64,000 nucleotides of DNA from Chitinophaga sp. Cy-1792 (lineage in GTDB: Bacteria > Bacteroidota > Bacteroidia > Chitinophagales > Chitinophagaceae): NCBI RefSeq assembly GCF_011752935.1, contig NZ_VWWO01000001.1, forward strand, positions 3,224,001-3,288,000, given 5' to 3'. A program made the translations under genes and the position numbers. The notes below the pieces were generated by a model. It saw only the letters and a list, made by a program, of their open reading frames with translations. It was not told the origin of the DNA and did no database searches. Positions 26,382-33,083 of the stretch are shown here, piece by piece. Every line of letters starts with the position of its first letter. Positions within the stretch are counted from its first letter, which is position 1.

Positions 26382-26427
26382 CAAAAAATTAACGTTTGGT
26401 AATTTATTCCAATATGATTTGAATAAA
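26382..26427 (-). promoter_or_regulatory. Candidate promoter and operator of the exopolysaccharide operon
   Basis: On the minus strand, TTGG (26409-26412) and TAATTTTT (26384-26391) are 17 bases apart and sit about 50 bases before the acyltransferase start; the second element deviates from TAnnTTTG at the last base. A dyad TTTATTC / GAATAAA (26403-26427) covers the upstream element. The remainder of the 292-base gap shows no gene. Confidence 0.4.
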
Positions 26428-26627
26428 ATGATCAAGATAAGTTTGATTGAACAAAATGAATAAGCGGGATAAGCCGTGAACGAAGGCCATGGTGAAGGAG
26501 TCTCATTAAAATTCGCTAAAATCATGTTGTCACGTGCAATAAATTAGTTGAACGGGTAAGAAAAAAGGAATGGAGGACGTCGTTATTCAAAAATTTTTCA
26601 GAAATTAGGATGTAGTAAATAGAATCG

Positions 26628-26885
26628 ATGTTAACGAGATTAGATTTTAGAGAGCCTGAAGGCACCGTCCTATATACCGCAATCTGTCATAGCCAACTGG
26701 AAGCTGAATTTCTGATCGGTCGTATCATGCAATATGACTGGTTTGATGAAAAGGGTACTTATACTATGACATGGACAGACCTGACTTCTTTGGAGGAACG
26801 GGTATTGCATGTTTACAGGTTTAAGCTGGAGCCACCTCATGCGCGGGCTGCCTTTGAGTCTTTTAACAACGAACAGCAGCAATAA
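26628..26885 (+). CDS. Small conserved-looking protein of unknown function
   Basis: An 85-residue soluble protein with mixed charge, Trp and Tyr content and no low-complexity sequence, followed by a terminator-like hairpin. It looks like a real gene by codon pattern and by its own terminator. The pattern (REPEGTVLYTAICHSQLEAEF, then DLTSLEERVLHVYRF) suggests a small alpha/beta domain. I do not recognise a family. It is alone, on the opposite strand from both neighbours. Confidence 0.6.
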   Translation: MLTRLDFREPEGTVLYTAICHSQLEAEFLIGRIMQYDWFDEKGTYTMTWTDLTSLEERVLHVYRFKLEPPHARAAFESFNNEQQQ

Positions 26886-26886
26886 A

Positions 26887-26909
26887 GCCCGCAGCTCTCC
26901 ACCGCGGGC
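26887..26909. terminator. Bidirectional terminator
   Basis: GCCCGC pairs with GCGGGC, with AAA before and CTTT after. It lies between the small plus-strand gene and the convergent ohr gene. Confidence 0.75.
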
Positions 26910-26926
26910 CTTTAGCCATTCCAATA

Positions 26927-27352
26927 TTACACAAGGTTTAATGTTACCGGGATATTATTCCTGATGGCCTTTGAATAGGGGCAGGTGTTGTGCGCCCTTT
27001 CGATCAGTTGTTCGGCTATCGTAGTATCTATGCCTGGAAGTTCGATATTCAGACGTGCCTGCAGGCTGTAGCTTCCGTTATCGAGCAGCAGGTCAATTTC
27101 CGCATTAACGGCAGTATCAGCCGGTAATTTCACCTCCAGTGCCTTTGCTGCCAGTCCCATGGCACCGATGAAGCAGGCCGACCATCCTGCTGCGAATAGC
27201 TGTTCAGGGTTGGTACCTTTTCCGCTGCCGGGAGCGCCCAGTTTAAGCTGCAGTTGTTCGTCGCTGCTGACTGCCTGTCCTTCTCTTCCACCGGTGGTAT
27301 GTGTTTTACCGGTATATAAAACTTTTGCTGTGTTTGTGGTGATGTTGTTCAT
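26927..27352 (-). CDS. ohr: Organic hydroperoxide resistance protein (Ohr)
   Basis: A 141-residue thiol peroxidase of the OsmC/Ohr family that reduces organic hydroperoxides in the cytoplasm with lipoylated proteins as electron donors. Both reactive cysteines are in place: Cys60 in GWSACFIGAM and Cys124 in NTCPYSKA, and the catalytic Arg lies in GGREGQ (residue 23). Full length for Ohr. No OhrR-type MarR regulator is adjacent. The DUF1223 gene follows upstream on the same strand after 50 bases, so the two may share a transcript. Confidence 0.94.
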   Translation of the reverse strand: MNNITTNTAKVLYTGKTHTTGGREGQAVSSDEQLQLKLGAPGSGKGTNPEQLFAAGWSACFIGAMGLAAKALEVKLPADTAVNAEIDLLLDNGSYSLQARLNIELPGIDTTIAEQLIERAHNTCPYSKAIRNNIPVTLNLV

Positions 27353-27402
27353 CGCTTATGGTTTTAATTTTTTTAAATAGATAGATGATTGTTGCGGAGA
27401 TA

Positions 27403-28179
27403 TTATTGAATATTGACTTTACTGGCCGCGATCACATGCCCGTTGCGGGTATTCTGCAGCAATCCGATCAGTTCCCAGTTTTGCTGGTCGAAGCCGGCGG
27501 GAAGGGGCAGGGTAGCGCTCGTATCTTTCATGTTGACGGTGGTCAGGTCTTTCACGATTTGTACATGTGATAATTTCCTGCCTGCATTTTCTCCTGCCCT
27601 CACCATACTTTGTGCATTTTTCTGTACCAGCGCCAGCAACAGCCGGGTATTTTTCTGTGGCGCCGGGGAGTCCCAGGATACATTAACCTGCTGATGGCCG
27701 GAAGTGGCTTTGAGTGTAAGGGACGCGGCTGCCGGTGTTGTCAGCGCCTGATTGATGGCGTAGGTAATAGCAGCGGCATCTGAGCCTACAAACTGGCTGG
27801 AGCCATTGATAACTACCTGCGGGGTATACACGCCGTTGAGGTTGAGCCATCCGGCATATTCTTCCTGGCGCAGGGAGAATTCATGCTGACTGAAGCTGTC
27901 GCGCCATCCCTGATGGTCCCAGTAATCGACATGGAAAGCCAGCAGGTATAAGGGTTTGCCATTGCTCTGCGCTTCCAGCTTTTCCAGCAGGGCATCAGCG
28001 GGAGGGCAGCTGGAGCAGCCTTCGGAGGTAAAGAGTTCTACCACCGCAAAGCCTTTGGTGCTGTCGCTGTTACTGATGACGGAGGCGTTGTTGTTGCCAT
28101 ATAGGGAGTTGCAGGCGCCGATGAGTGTACTGAGGCAGATCATGGCTATGCTGAGTGTTGGTACGATTAATTTTTTCAT
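27403..28179 (-). CDS. DUF1223 thioredoxin-like lipoprotein
   Basis: A 258-residue exported protein of the DUF1223 family, a thioredoxin-fold group of unknown substrate. The signal peptide ends in a lipobox (LIGAC, Cys23), and VVELFTSEGCSSCPPAD gives the family signature with the CxxC pair Cys55/Cys58. LLAFHVDYWDHQGW and GVYTPQVVINGS are further DUF1223 hallmarks. It lies between ohr and a small lipoprotein gene. A periplasmic redox role is likely but unproven. Confidence 0.92.
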   Translation of the reverse strand: MKKLIVPTLSIAMICLSTLIGACNSLYGNNNASVISNSDSTKGFAVVELFTSEGCSSCPPADALLEKLEAQSNGKPLYLLAFHVDYWDHQGWRDSFSQHEFSLRQEEYAGWLNLNGVYTPQVVINGSSQFVGSDAAAITYAINQALTTPAAASLTLKATSGHQQVNVSWDSPAPQKNTRLLLALVQKNAQSMVRAGENAGRKLSHVQIVKDLTTVNMKDTSATLPLPAGFDQQNWELIGLLQNTRNGHVIAASKVNIQ

Positions 28180-28200
28180 TTTATGTAGATTTTGTAGTGA

Positions 28201-28644
28201 TTAATAAGGATCGCAAGGGTAAAATGCCGGGGTAAGAGAAAGGATGAAATCTGTACGGCTGGTGGCGTCCGTCTGCGTATAGGCGGGGCTGTTATACTCC
28301 CGGATAGAATAAGCTGGCTGGCCGCTCATATTGAGTTGTTCCACCCTTAACAGTGCTCCGTTGATATAGCTGCCATACCAGTATTTATTATCCTGGTTAC
28401 GGTAGGTTACCAGTGTATACTGTGCAGGTACTGCGAGCGTGTCTTTCCTGTTCAGTTGCTGTGCCATTGCGGCTTTGTTGCCATACAGCAGCGATACGGT
28501 ACCGGCTTTTTCATTGATAACCGTTGTGATAACCAGCAGGCCGCTGTCGTTGAATGCATAGGGGCGTAAGGCAGGGATGTCTTTTTTGGTGCTGCAGCTG
28601 ATGAGCAGCATAACTGCGATGTAGATGGGTATGATAACGCGCAT
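28201..28644 (-). CDS. Lipoprotein of unknown function
   Basis: A 147-residue lipoprotein with signal peptide MRVIIPIYIAVMLLISC (lipobox LLISC). The mature domain is strand-rich with no recognised motif (LLVITTVINEKAGTVSLLYG). It lies 7 bases downstream of the haem/P460 gene and 21 bases upstream of the DUF1223 gene, so the three probably form one operon. Confidence 0.78.
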   Translation of the reverse strand: MRVIIPIYIAVMLLISCSTKKDIPALRPYAFNDSGLLVITTVINEKAGTVSLLYGNKAAMAQQLNRKDTLAVPAQYTLVTYRNQDNKYWYGSYINGALLRVEQLNMSGQPAYSIREYNSPAYTQTDATSRTDFILSLTPAFYPCDPY

Positions 28645-28651
28645 GACTATA

Positions 28652-29569
28652 TTAATTTAAGGTGGAGAGATCGAAGATGCCACCGGTTTTATTGGCAGCC
28701 CTGTGGCAGGATGCACAGGTTTGGGCAGTGAGTAAAGTGCCGGCAGGCTTGAGTTCCGGTGTTTCGAATTTTGCATAACCCCAGCCGTCGGTGCTTTCGT
28801 ATTTAGTGTGGTTCCGTACCATGAACTGTACGTTCAGGAATTTACCGGGATGAATATTCCCTTCATTATCCAGGGCTTTTTCCCATACTACTTTAACGAT
28901 GATGGCGCCGTCGGGCCATGGACTGATATTTTTCTCCTGAATAGCTTTCATGGCAACCGGATTGGCATACATGACCCGCATGGTAGTATTGTCAAAACGG
29001 GAGGTGGTACTCATTACCTGCCACTGGCGGAACTCCGGCATGAATTGTATGCCTGTAGGCGCTACAGGTACAGCTTTTGCGGTGTTATGCTCCTGTTTAA
29101 CGGCAGTGGTATCGGGGTGTACCGTTTTACGTTTTGTATCCAGGTAGTTCCGGAGCGTGGCCATTTCTGCCGGCGTGACCTTTGCGTTGCTATGGAGTGC
29201 CGCATATTCGGGCAGTGGCATATTGCCGGCATTGATCATATTGTAGGCCTCCCAGAGGATGGATTCCTGTTCGGCGCCGGAGAGCTTGTCCCATTCAGAG
29301 AAATTGAATTTCTGCCGGGCGGCCAGGACATCCCTTCTTACCATACCGGCTACAATGGGTAATTTATCGAACCATTGTACCCTGGTTGTATTGGAGTGAC
29401 AATCGTAGCAAGCCTTCTGAAAGATCTTTTTTACAGGGGCAGGAACGTCTATTTCCGCGGTAACCGGAGGGTTATCTACCACACGGGTAGTAAAAGACAT
29501 GGCTGCAACTATTATTACGGCAATTCCTGCGCTGAAAGTGATTAGTTTAATCCGGTTCGGTGTGTGCAT
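28652..29569 (-). CDS. Haem-binding domain and cytochrome P460-like protein
   Basis: A 305-residue exported cytochrome. The start at MHTPNRIKL gives an N-terminal signal anchor; the open frame continues 24 codons upstream without coding character. The N-terminal haem-binding domain carries ACYDCHSN (CxxCH) and VQWFDKLPIV; the C-terminal P460-like domain has WPDGAIIVKVVWEKA and a second CxxCH in QTCASCHRAAN. Proteins of this fusion type are found in Bacteroidota near respiratory or redox genes. Its reaction is unknown. It heads the operon with the small lipoprotein, DUF1223 and perhaps ohr. Confidence 0.88.
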   Translation of the reverse strand: MHTPNRIKLITFSAGIAVIIVAAMSFTTRVVDNPPVTAEIDVPAPVKKIFQKACYDCHSNTTRVQWFDKLPIVAGMVRRDVLAARQKFNFSEWDKLSGAEQESILWEAYNMINAGNMPLPEYAALHSNAKVTPAEMATLRNYLDTKRKTVHPDTTAVKQEHNTAKAVPVAPTGIQFMPEFRQWQVMSTTSRFDNTTMRVMYANPVAMKAIQEKNISPWPDGAIIVKVVWEKALDNEGNIHPGKFLNVQFMVRNHTKYESTDGWGYAKFETPELKPAGTLLTAQTCASCHRAANKTGGIFDLSTLN

Positions 29570-29675
29570 ATACGAAGTATTATGACACAAAGAGAAAGAT
29601 TCCCGGGGCGCCGGGAAAACGTAATACCCTGTATCCGGCAATTGAGGGGGTGAGCCGGACAGTATCCCAGGTGAG

Positions 29676-29748
29676 CCGCCAGGCGGACTTTCAGGCCAGA
29701 AATGCCGCTGGGAAGTGGAGTGCCGGCATGAGGACCCGGAATGTCCGG
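29676..29748. repeat. Cluster of GC-rich dyads between divergent genes
   Basis: Three short perfect dyads in 73 bases: CCGCC-A-GGCGG at 29676-29686, TGCCGGCA at 29721-29728 and CCGGA-ATG-TCCGG at 29736-29748. They lie between the haem/P460 gene and the LytS gene in sequence much richer in G+C than nearby intergenic DNA. Confidence 0.5.
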
Positions 29749-29808
29749 TTCAGGGTGCCAGATGCCGGATTCGGGTGTTGTTTGTTTCCAATGGCTGCCA
29801 AATACGAT

Positions 29809-29816
29809 TATCTTTG
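29809..29816 (+). promoter_or_regulatory. Bacteroidota -7 element for the LytS gene
   Basis: TATCTTTG matches TAnnTTTG exactly and ends eight bases before the ATG of the kinase, so the transcript would have almost no leader. A TTTG at 29781 is 24 bases upstream, slightly too far for an ideal -33 box. Confidence 0.5.
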
Positions 29817-29823
29817 ACCCATC

Positions 29824-30846
29824 ATGAACAAACGAAAGCCATTTAAAATATCGGGCAGGATTATCTGGTTAAGCTCCTTGTTTCTGGGCGTTATTGTATC
29901 ACTGCCCAGCCTGATCCAGCATCAGTATAATATCTATGAGGTAATTGCCAATTCAGCGATCACGTTTTTATTTTCGTTGTTTGTATGGTACTATAACATG
30001 CTTACACTGCCGGTATATAATTCCAGGCAGGTAGCCAAAGGGTTTTCACTGGCACCGTTGCTGAAGAACCTCGTGGTAGGTATTGTGGTGATGTTCCTGT
30101 TGTCGTACATACAGCAGCAGATACTGACGCATATTAACTTTGGCCCTACCATGCTTATGTTTGAAGTAAGGGGTGTGCTGATTAATCTGACCTTCTACAT
30201 GTTCATTCACCTGATCTATCAGACCTATCAGAACCAGCGGGTGAGTATAGAGCTGGAGCGCAGTAAGATGGATAACCTGGCAGCACAGTTCGAATTGTTA
30301 CGGCAGCAGGTGAACCCGCATTTTCTGTTCAATACCTTGAATACGCTGAAGTATATGGTAGAGAGTGGGGATGAACATAGTGTTGATTTCATATTAAAGT
30401 TGTCGGATTTTTACCGGTTTACTTTGGAGAACAGAAAGCTGGACCTGATAAAGGTGTCGGAGGAACTGAAGATACTCCAGGCTTACGTTTATTTACTGAA
30501 TGCCCGGTTTGAAGAAGGGCTTGATGTATCCATTGACGTTAGTAAGGGACATCAGGCATCAGTAGTACCGCCATTTACGTTGCAGTTGCTGGTAGAAAAT
30601 GCGATCAAGCATAATGTTGTTTCATTGGATAAGCCGTTGCATGTGCGGATTTTTTCTGAGGGAGATGAGATAGTGGTAACGAATAACCTGCAGCCTAAGA
30701 TCACACCGGAAGTATCGACAGGACTGGGTTTGGAGAATATCAACGAGCGCTATGATCATCTTATCAGTAAAAACATTGAAATAATACCAGATACCCTATC
30801 TTTTACAGTAAAATTACCGGTTATACATGAGGATCGTAATAATTGA
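29824..30846 (+). CDS. LytS/YehU-type sensor histidine kinase
   Basis: A 340-residue membrane kinase. Four hydrophobic helices fill residues 15-145, and a short coiled-coil leads to the His_kinase domain with the phospho-acceptor in QQVNPHFLFNTLNTLKYM (about residue 166). The ATPase part shows LQLLVENAIKHN (N box) and TGLGLENINERYD (G box). The following response regulator starts 20 bases before this gene ends, so the pair is translationally linked. The signal sensed by the membrane part is unknown. Confidence 0.93.
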   Translation: MNKRKPFKISGRIIWLSSLFLGVIVSLPSLIQHQYNIYEVIANSAITFLFSLFVWYYNMLTLPVYNSRQVAKGFSLAPLLKNLVVGIVVMFLLSYIQQQILTHINFGPTMLMFEVRGVLINLTFYMFIHLIYQTYQNQRVSIELERSKMDNLAAQFELLRQQVNPHFLFNTLNTLKYMVESGDEHSVDFILKLSDFYRFTLENRKLDLIKVSEELKILQAYVYLLNARFEEGLDVSIDVSKGHQASVVPPFTLQLLVENAIKHNVVSLDKPLHVRIFSEGDEIVVTNNLQPKITPEVSTGLGLENINERYDHLISKNIEIIPDTLSFTVKLPVIHEDRNN

Positions 30847-31588
30847 AGATGAAATAAAAGCCGCGAAGTCTTTAGCAGCCATGATTACAAAGCTAAGGCC
30901 TGCGTACACGATAGACGCGATATTAAGTAGTATTGAGGGAGCGGTCAGTTATCTTTCTGCTAATCCGCAGCCGGACCTGATATTTATGGATGTGCAGTTG
31001 GCAGATGGATTGAGTTTTGAGATTTTCAAGCGGGTGAAAGTAACAGCGCCGGTAATATTTTGTACGGCATATGGAGAATATGCGATGGATGCGATAAAGT
31101 CGAACGGTGTAGATTACCTGTTGAAACCTTTTGCAGTGGCTGATCTGGAAGCTGCTTTTGATAGAATGGACCATTTTAAAAGTTTCTTTCAGCAGCGTAC
31201 GCAGAACGACTGGCAGGAGCTGATAAAGCGGCTGGACAAACCGGAAACCAAAACGAGTTTCCTGGTATTGCATAACAACAAATATATTACTGTTCGTACG
31301 GATAATATCGCTTACGTATATATCAAGTTTGAGTCGCCATATATTGTTACTTTCCAGCAGCAGAAATATATTATTTCACAGACGATGGAGCAGATACAGT
31401 CGCAGCTTTCAGCGAAGCAGTTTTACCGGCTGAACCGGCAGTACCTGGTGAATTTTGATGCTATTAAGGAAGTGGAGCATTATTCGGCGCGAAAGCTGGC
31501 GTTGCAGTTGAGTGTGCCGGCGGAAGAAGTGCTGACGGTTGGTAAGGAAAAGATTACGCAATTTCTGGAGTGGATGGAGAATAGGTAG
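30827..31588 (+). CDS. LytTR family response regulator
   Basis: A 253-residue response regulator with an N-terminal receiver (phospho-acceptor Asp55 in LIFMDVQLADG, acidic pocket IIEDE, switch Lys in YLLKPF) and a C-terminal LytTR DNA-binding domain (about residues 145-250, with FYRLNRQYLVNFDAI). It is the partner of the overlapping kinase gene. LytTR proteins bind imperfect direct repeats; none was identified with certainty nearby. A strong terminator follows, so the operon has two genes. Confidence 0.94.
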   Translation: MRIVIIEDEIKAAKSLAAMITKLRPAYTIDAILSSIEGAVSYLSANPQPDLIFMDVQLADGLSFEIFKRVKVTAPVIFCTAYGEYAMDAIKSNGVDYLLKPFAVADLEAAFDRMDHFKSFFQQRTQNDWQELIKRLDKPETKTSFLVLHNNKYITVRTDNIAYVYIKFESPYIVTFQQQKYIISQTMEQIQSQLSAKQFYRLNRQYLVNFDAIKEVEHYSARKLALQLSVPAEEVLTVGKEKITQFLEWMENR

Positions 31589-31613
31589 GGGATGTGGTTG
31601 CGTTGAAATGTAT

Positions 31614-31643
31614 AAAGCCATCTGTAGGACAGATGGCTTTTTT
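31614..31643 (+). terminator. Terminator of the LytS/LytTR operon
   Basis: AAAGCCATCTGT pairs with ACAGATGGCTTT around loop AGG and is followed by a T run. It stands 25 bases past the regulator stop and immediately before the first short minus-strand gene of the next island. Confidence 0.9.
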
Positions 31644-31646
31644 ATG

Positions 31647-31814
31647 CTAATTATTTCGAAATATATTTCCCATTTTGGGTATAGCTTTATTTGCTTCGGC
31701 TAGTGCTCTGGGATTCATCATTTTTAAATCTAATTTATCCAGTCTCGCATCAACAGTTAAAGTAATTTCCTGTTGGGAGAATTCGCCTTTTACTTTGATA
31801 GTTTTCTTTTTCAT
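31647..31814 (-). CDS. Small paralog A (55 aa) of the DUF6934 island
   Basis: A 55-residue protein: MKKKTIKVKGEFSQQEITLT at the N-terminus, then VDARLDKLDLKMM and a helical C-terminus (ALAEANKAIPKMGNIF). It aligns over its whole length with paralogs B and C of the same island, mainly in the N-terminal beta-hairpin (K-x-K-x-x-[YF]-[ST]-QQ-x-IT) and in the A-x-x-K-A-[IL]-PK pattern. It is the most divergent of the three and the last in transcription order. The function is unknown; its size and layout suit a small partner of the DUF6934 protein. Confidence 0.7.
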   Translation of the reverse strand: MKKKTIKVKGEFSQQEITLTVDARLDKLDLKMMNPRALAEANKAIPKMGNIFRNN

Positions 31815-31846
31815 TAATATACAATTGGGGTTGTTGCGAATGGTGT

Positions 31847-32017
31847 TTATTGGAGGCTTTTTATTAATTCTCTTAATTTAGGCAAAGCCTTTTCTGTGGC
31901 CTCCAGCTTTGCGGCTGGAAATTTTTTGTTCTTAATGTTGTTAAGTCTTTCATCAAGAATGTAGGTGATTTCCTGTTGGGAAAATTCGCATTTTTCTTTA
32001 AAAACTTTTTTTTCCAT
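31847..32017 (-). CDS. Small paralog B (56 aa) of the DUF6934 island
   Basis: A 56-residue protein that starts MEKKVFKEKCEFSQQEITYI. I chose the Met at 32017 because paralogs A and C begin at the same place (MKKK, MEKK); an in-frame ATG six codons upstream overlaps the DUF6934 stop. The C-terminal 22 residues before the end (Phe-Pro-Ala to Ile-Lys-Ser) are identical to paralog C. It lies 10 bases downstream of the DUF6934 gene and 32 bases upstream of paralog A, so the three are probably cotranscribed. Function unknown. Confidence 0.75.
   Translation of the reverse strand: MEKKVFKEKCEFSQQEITYILDERLNNIKNKKFPAAKLEATEKALPKLRELIKSLQ
31863..31921 (-). repeat. Direct repeat copy 1 (3' half of small paralog B)
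   Basis: 59 bases that match 32659-32717 at 54 positions, the first 32 without a mismatch. They code for the same peptide in both genes; the differences fall at third codon positions and are synonymous. Confidence 0.85.
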
Positions 32018-32027
32018 AATTATAAAA

Positions 32028-32474
32028 TTAAGCATTTTTCCTTTTTATGGCAAAACCAAATACTTTGATACTTGGTTGAAATGGAACGAACTTGTAATCT
32101 AACTCCATCCAGATGTGATGGCCTGCTTCAAACTCTTTGATGTTATTGTTAATTATCATTCTATATAGACGTGTTCGTTCTTCGGTGCTGCCTTTGAAAT
32201 ATACCATTCTTTCCGGATAGTGTTTTAAATAACGGGCAATGGTTTGGCAGATTGTTGCGAGTACTTTATTTCTATCTCCATTGTTGCTGATAGATAAATC
32301 ATCAATTTCCCCGTCTTGGTTAACATCTCCAAAAGCCATTATGACAACATTTTCAATTTTACTGAATTTAAAAGTTATTCTCTTTAGAATTACCCCTTTT
32401 GGGCCAATACTGAAGAACTCATAATCACTGTGATCACTTGCAAAATGAATTATTTTATATGCTTCGTTGTTCAT
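32028..32474 (-). CDS. DUF6934-like protein
   Basis: A 148-residue soluble protein that I recognise as DUF6934-like, a family common in Bacteroidota accessory regions with no known activity. Family features are the FEFFSIGPKG-type opening (here YEFFSIGPKGVILK), the acidic AFGDVNQDGEIDDLSISNNGD segment near the middle, and STEERTRLYRMIINNN in the second half. It sits between small paralogs C (upstream) and B (downstream) on the same strand. Its A+T content and codon use differ from the flanking chromosomal genes, which suggests acquisition from elsewhere. The layout resembles a toxin-antitoxin or other two-component accessory module, but that is speculation. Confidence 0.78.
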   Translation of the reverse strand: MNNEAYKIIHFASDHSDYEFFSIGPKGVILKRITFKFSKIENVVIMAFGDVNQDGEIDDLSISNNGDRNKVLATICQTIARYLKHYPERMVYFKGSTEERTRLYRMIINNNIKEFEAGHHIWMELDYKFVPFQPSIKVFGFAIKRKNA

Positions 32475-32630
32475 TTACTTTTTAAATAAGTAAACCGAAC
32501 CAAAGTAAAAATGGTACTATCAGCAACTCCTATCATTTCTATTCATTTTCATTGGTGGATTTCCGCTGAAATCCTTTCTGTTCGTTGTGATTTTAAGCAT
32601 ATTGTTTTTATAATTCGGGTATTATTCTGA

Positions 32631-32810
32631 TCAGCGTTTTTCTTGCTGAAAACTTTTGATTAATTCTCTTAATTTAGGCAAAGCCTTTTCCGTAGCCTCT
32701 AGTTTTGCAGCTGGAAAATCGTCATCCAGATTGTTTAGTTTTTCATCAACAGTATACGTGATAACTTGTTGGGTATATTTGTTCTTCACTTTGATAATTT
32801 TCTTTTCCAT
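32631..32810 (-). CDS. Small paralog C (59 aa) of the DUF6934 island
   Basis: A 59-residue protein beginning MEKKIIKVKNKYTQQVITYT and ending in a charged tail (FQQEKR). Its middle and C-terminal part match paralog B almost residue for residue. It is the first gene of the island in transcription order, 156 bases ahead of the DUF6934 gene; that gap has no other gene. Upstream lies the divergent promoter region of the SulP gene. Function unknown. Confidence 0.75.
   Translation of the reverse strand: MEKKIIKVKNKYTQQVITYTVDEKLNNLDDDFPAAKLEATEKALPKLRELIKSFQQEKR
32659..32717 (-). repeat. Direct repeat copy 2 (3' half of small paralog C)
   Basis: Partner of the copy at 31863-31921. The two copies lie in the same orientation about 800 bases apart and flank the DUF6934 gene, so recombination between them would remove it. 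Confidence 0.85.
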
Positions 32811-32893
32811 AATCGTTCTTGCGTTTATTTATAGAAATCTTTCGCGCGCATTCAGATACTAAAATATTACCTTGAAATTATCCACATTTACTC

Positions 32894-32923
32894 TTGCATT
32901 TTAGCGACATTATATTACCTTTG
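32894..32923 (+). promoter_or_regulatory. Promoter of the SulP transporter gene
   Basis: TTG at 32894-32896 and TACCTTTG at 32916-32923, with 19 bases between them, match the Bacteroidota -33/-7 consensus. Transcription would start near 32928-32930, leaving a leader of about 155 bases before the transporter. Confidence 0.7.
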
Positions 32924-32931
32924 CGCCCGAT

Positions 32932-32973
32932 ATGAACAGCAAAATCGCATCATCTCCGGTGACACCACCTTGA
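32932..32973 (+). CDS. Possible 13-codon leader peptide ahead of sulP
   Basis: ATG at 32932 opens a frame MNSKIASSPVTPP that stops with TGA at 32971-32973. The ATG lies only a few bases behind the predicted transcription start, so it would be read as a nearly leaderless message. Two consecutive Pro codons precede the stop, a context that slows ribosomes. Whether it is translated is not known; it is listed because of its place ahead of exclusive hairpins. Confidence 0.4.
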   Translation: MNSKIASSPVTPP

Positions 32974-32983
32974 TAGCCTGATC

Positions 32984-33058
32984 TTCCGGTTGTCAGTATC
33001 CGTGCGGTTTTCCGCCGGAATAACTATTCTGTTTATTCCATTGCATTATTTTTTATTT
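32984..33058 (+). promoter_or_regulatory. Structured leader with exclusive hairpins ahead of sulP
   Basis: TTCCGG (32984-32989) can pair with CCGGAA (33015-33020), enclosing a small GCGG-TTTT-CCGC hairpin. Alternatively GGAATAA (33017-33023) pairs with TTATTCC (33033-33039), followed by a T-rich run. The two pairings share GGAA and exclude each other, as in attenuators. No known riboswitch class was recognised. Confidence 0.45.
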
Positions 33059-33083
33059 AATAGATAATAACCTTTCATCAAAC

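Noticed and set aside
29560..29817. 85-codon plus-strand open frame ahead of the LytS gene
   Set aside because: It covers the start of the divergent cytochrome gene and the GC-rich dyads; low-complexity and without start context, so taken as non-coding.
32932..33083. SAM-type riboswitch ahead of the SulP gene
   Set aside because: The hairpins do not show a SAM-I, SAM-II or other known aptamer core that I can recognise; described only as attenuator-like.
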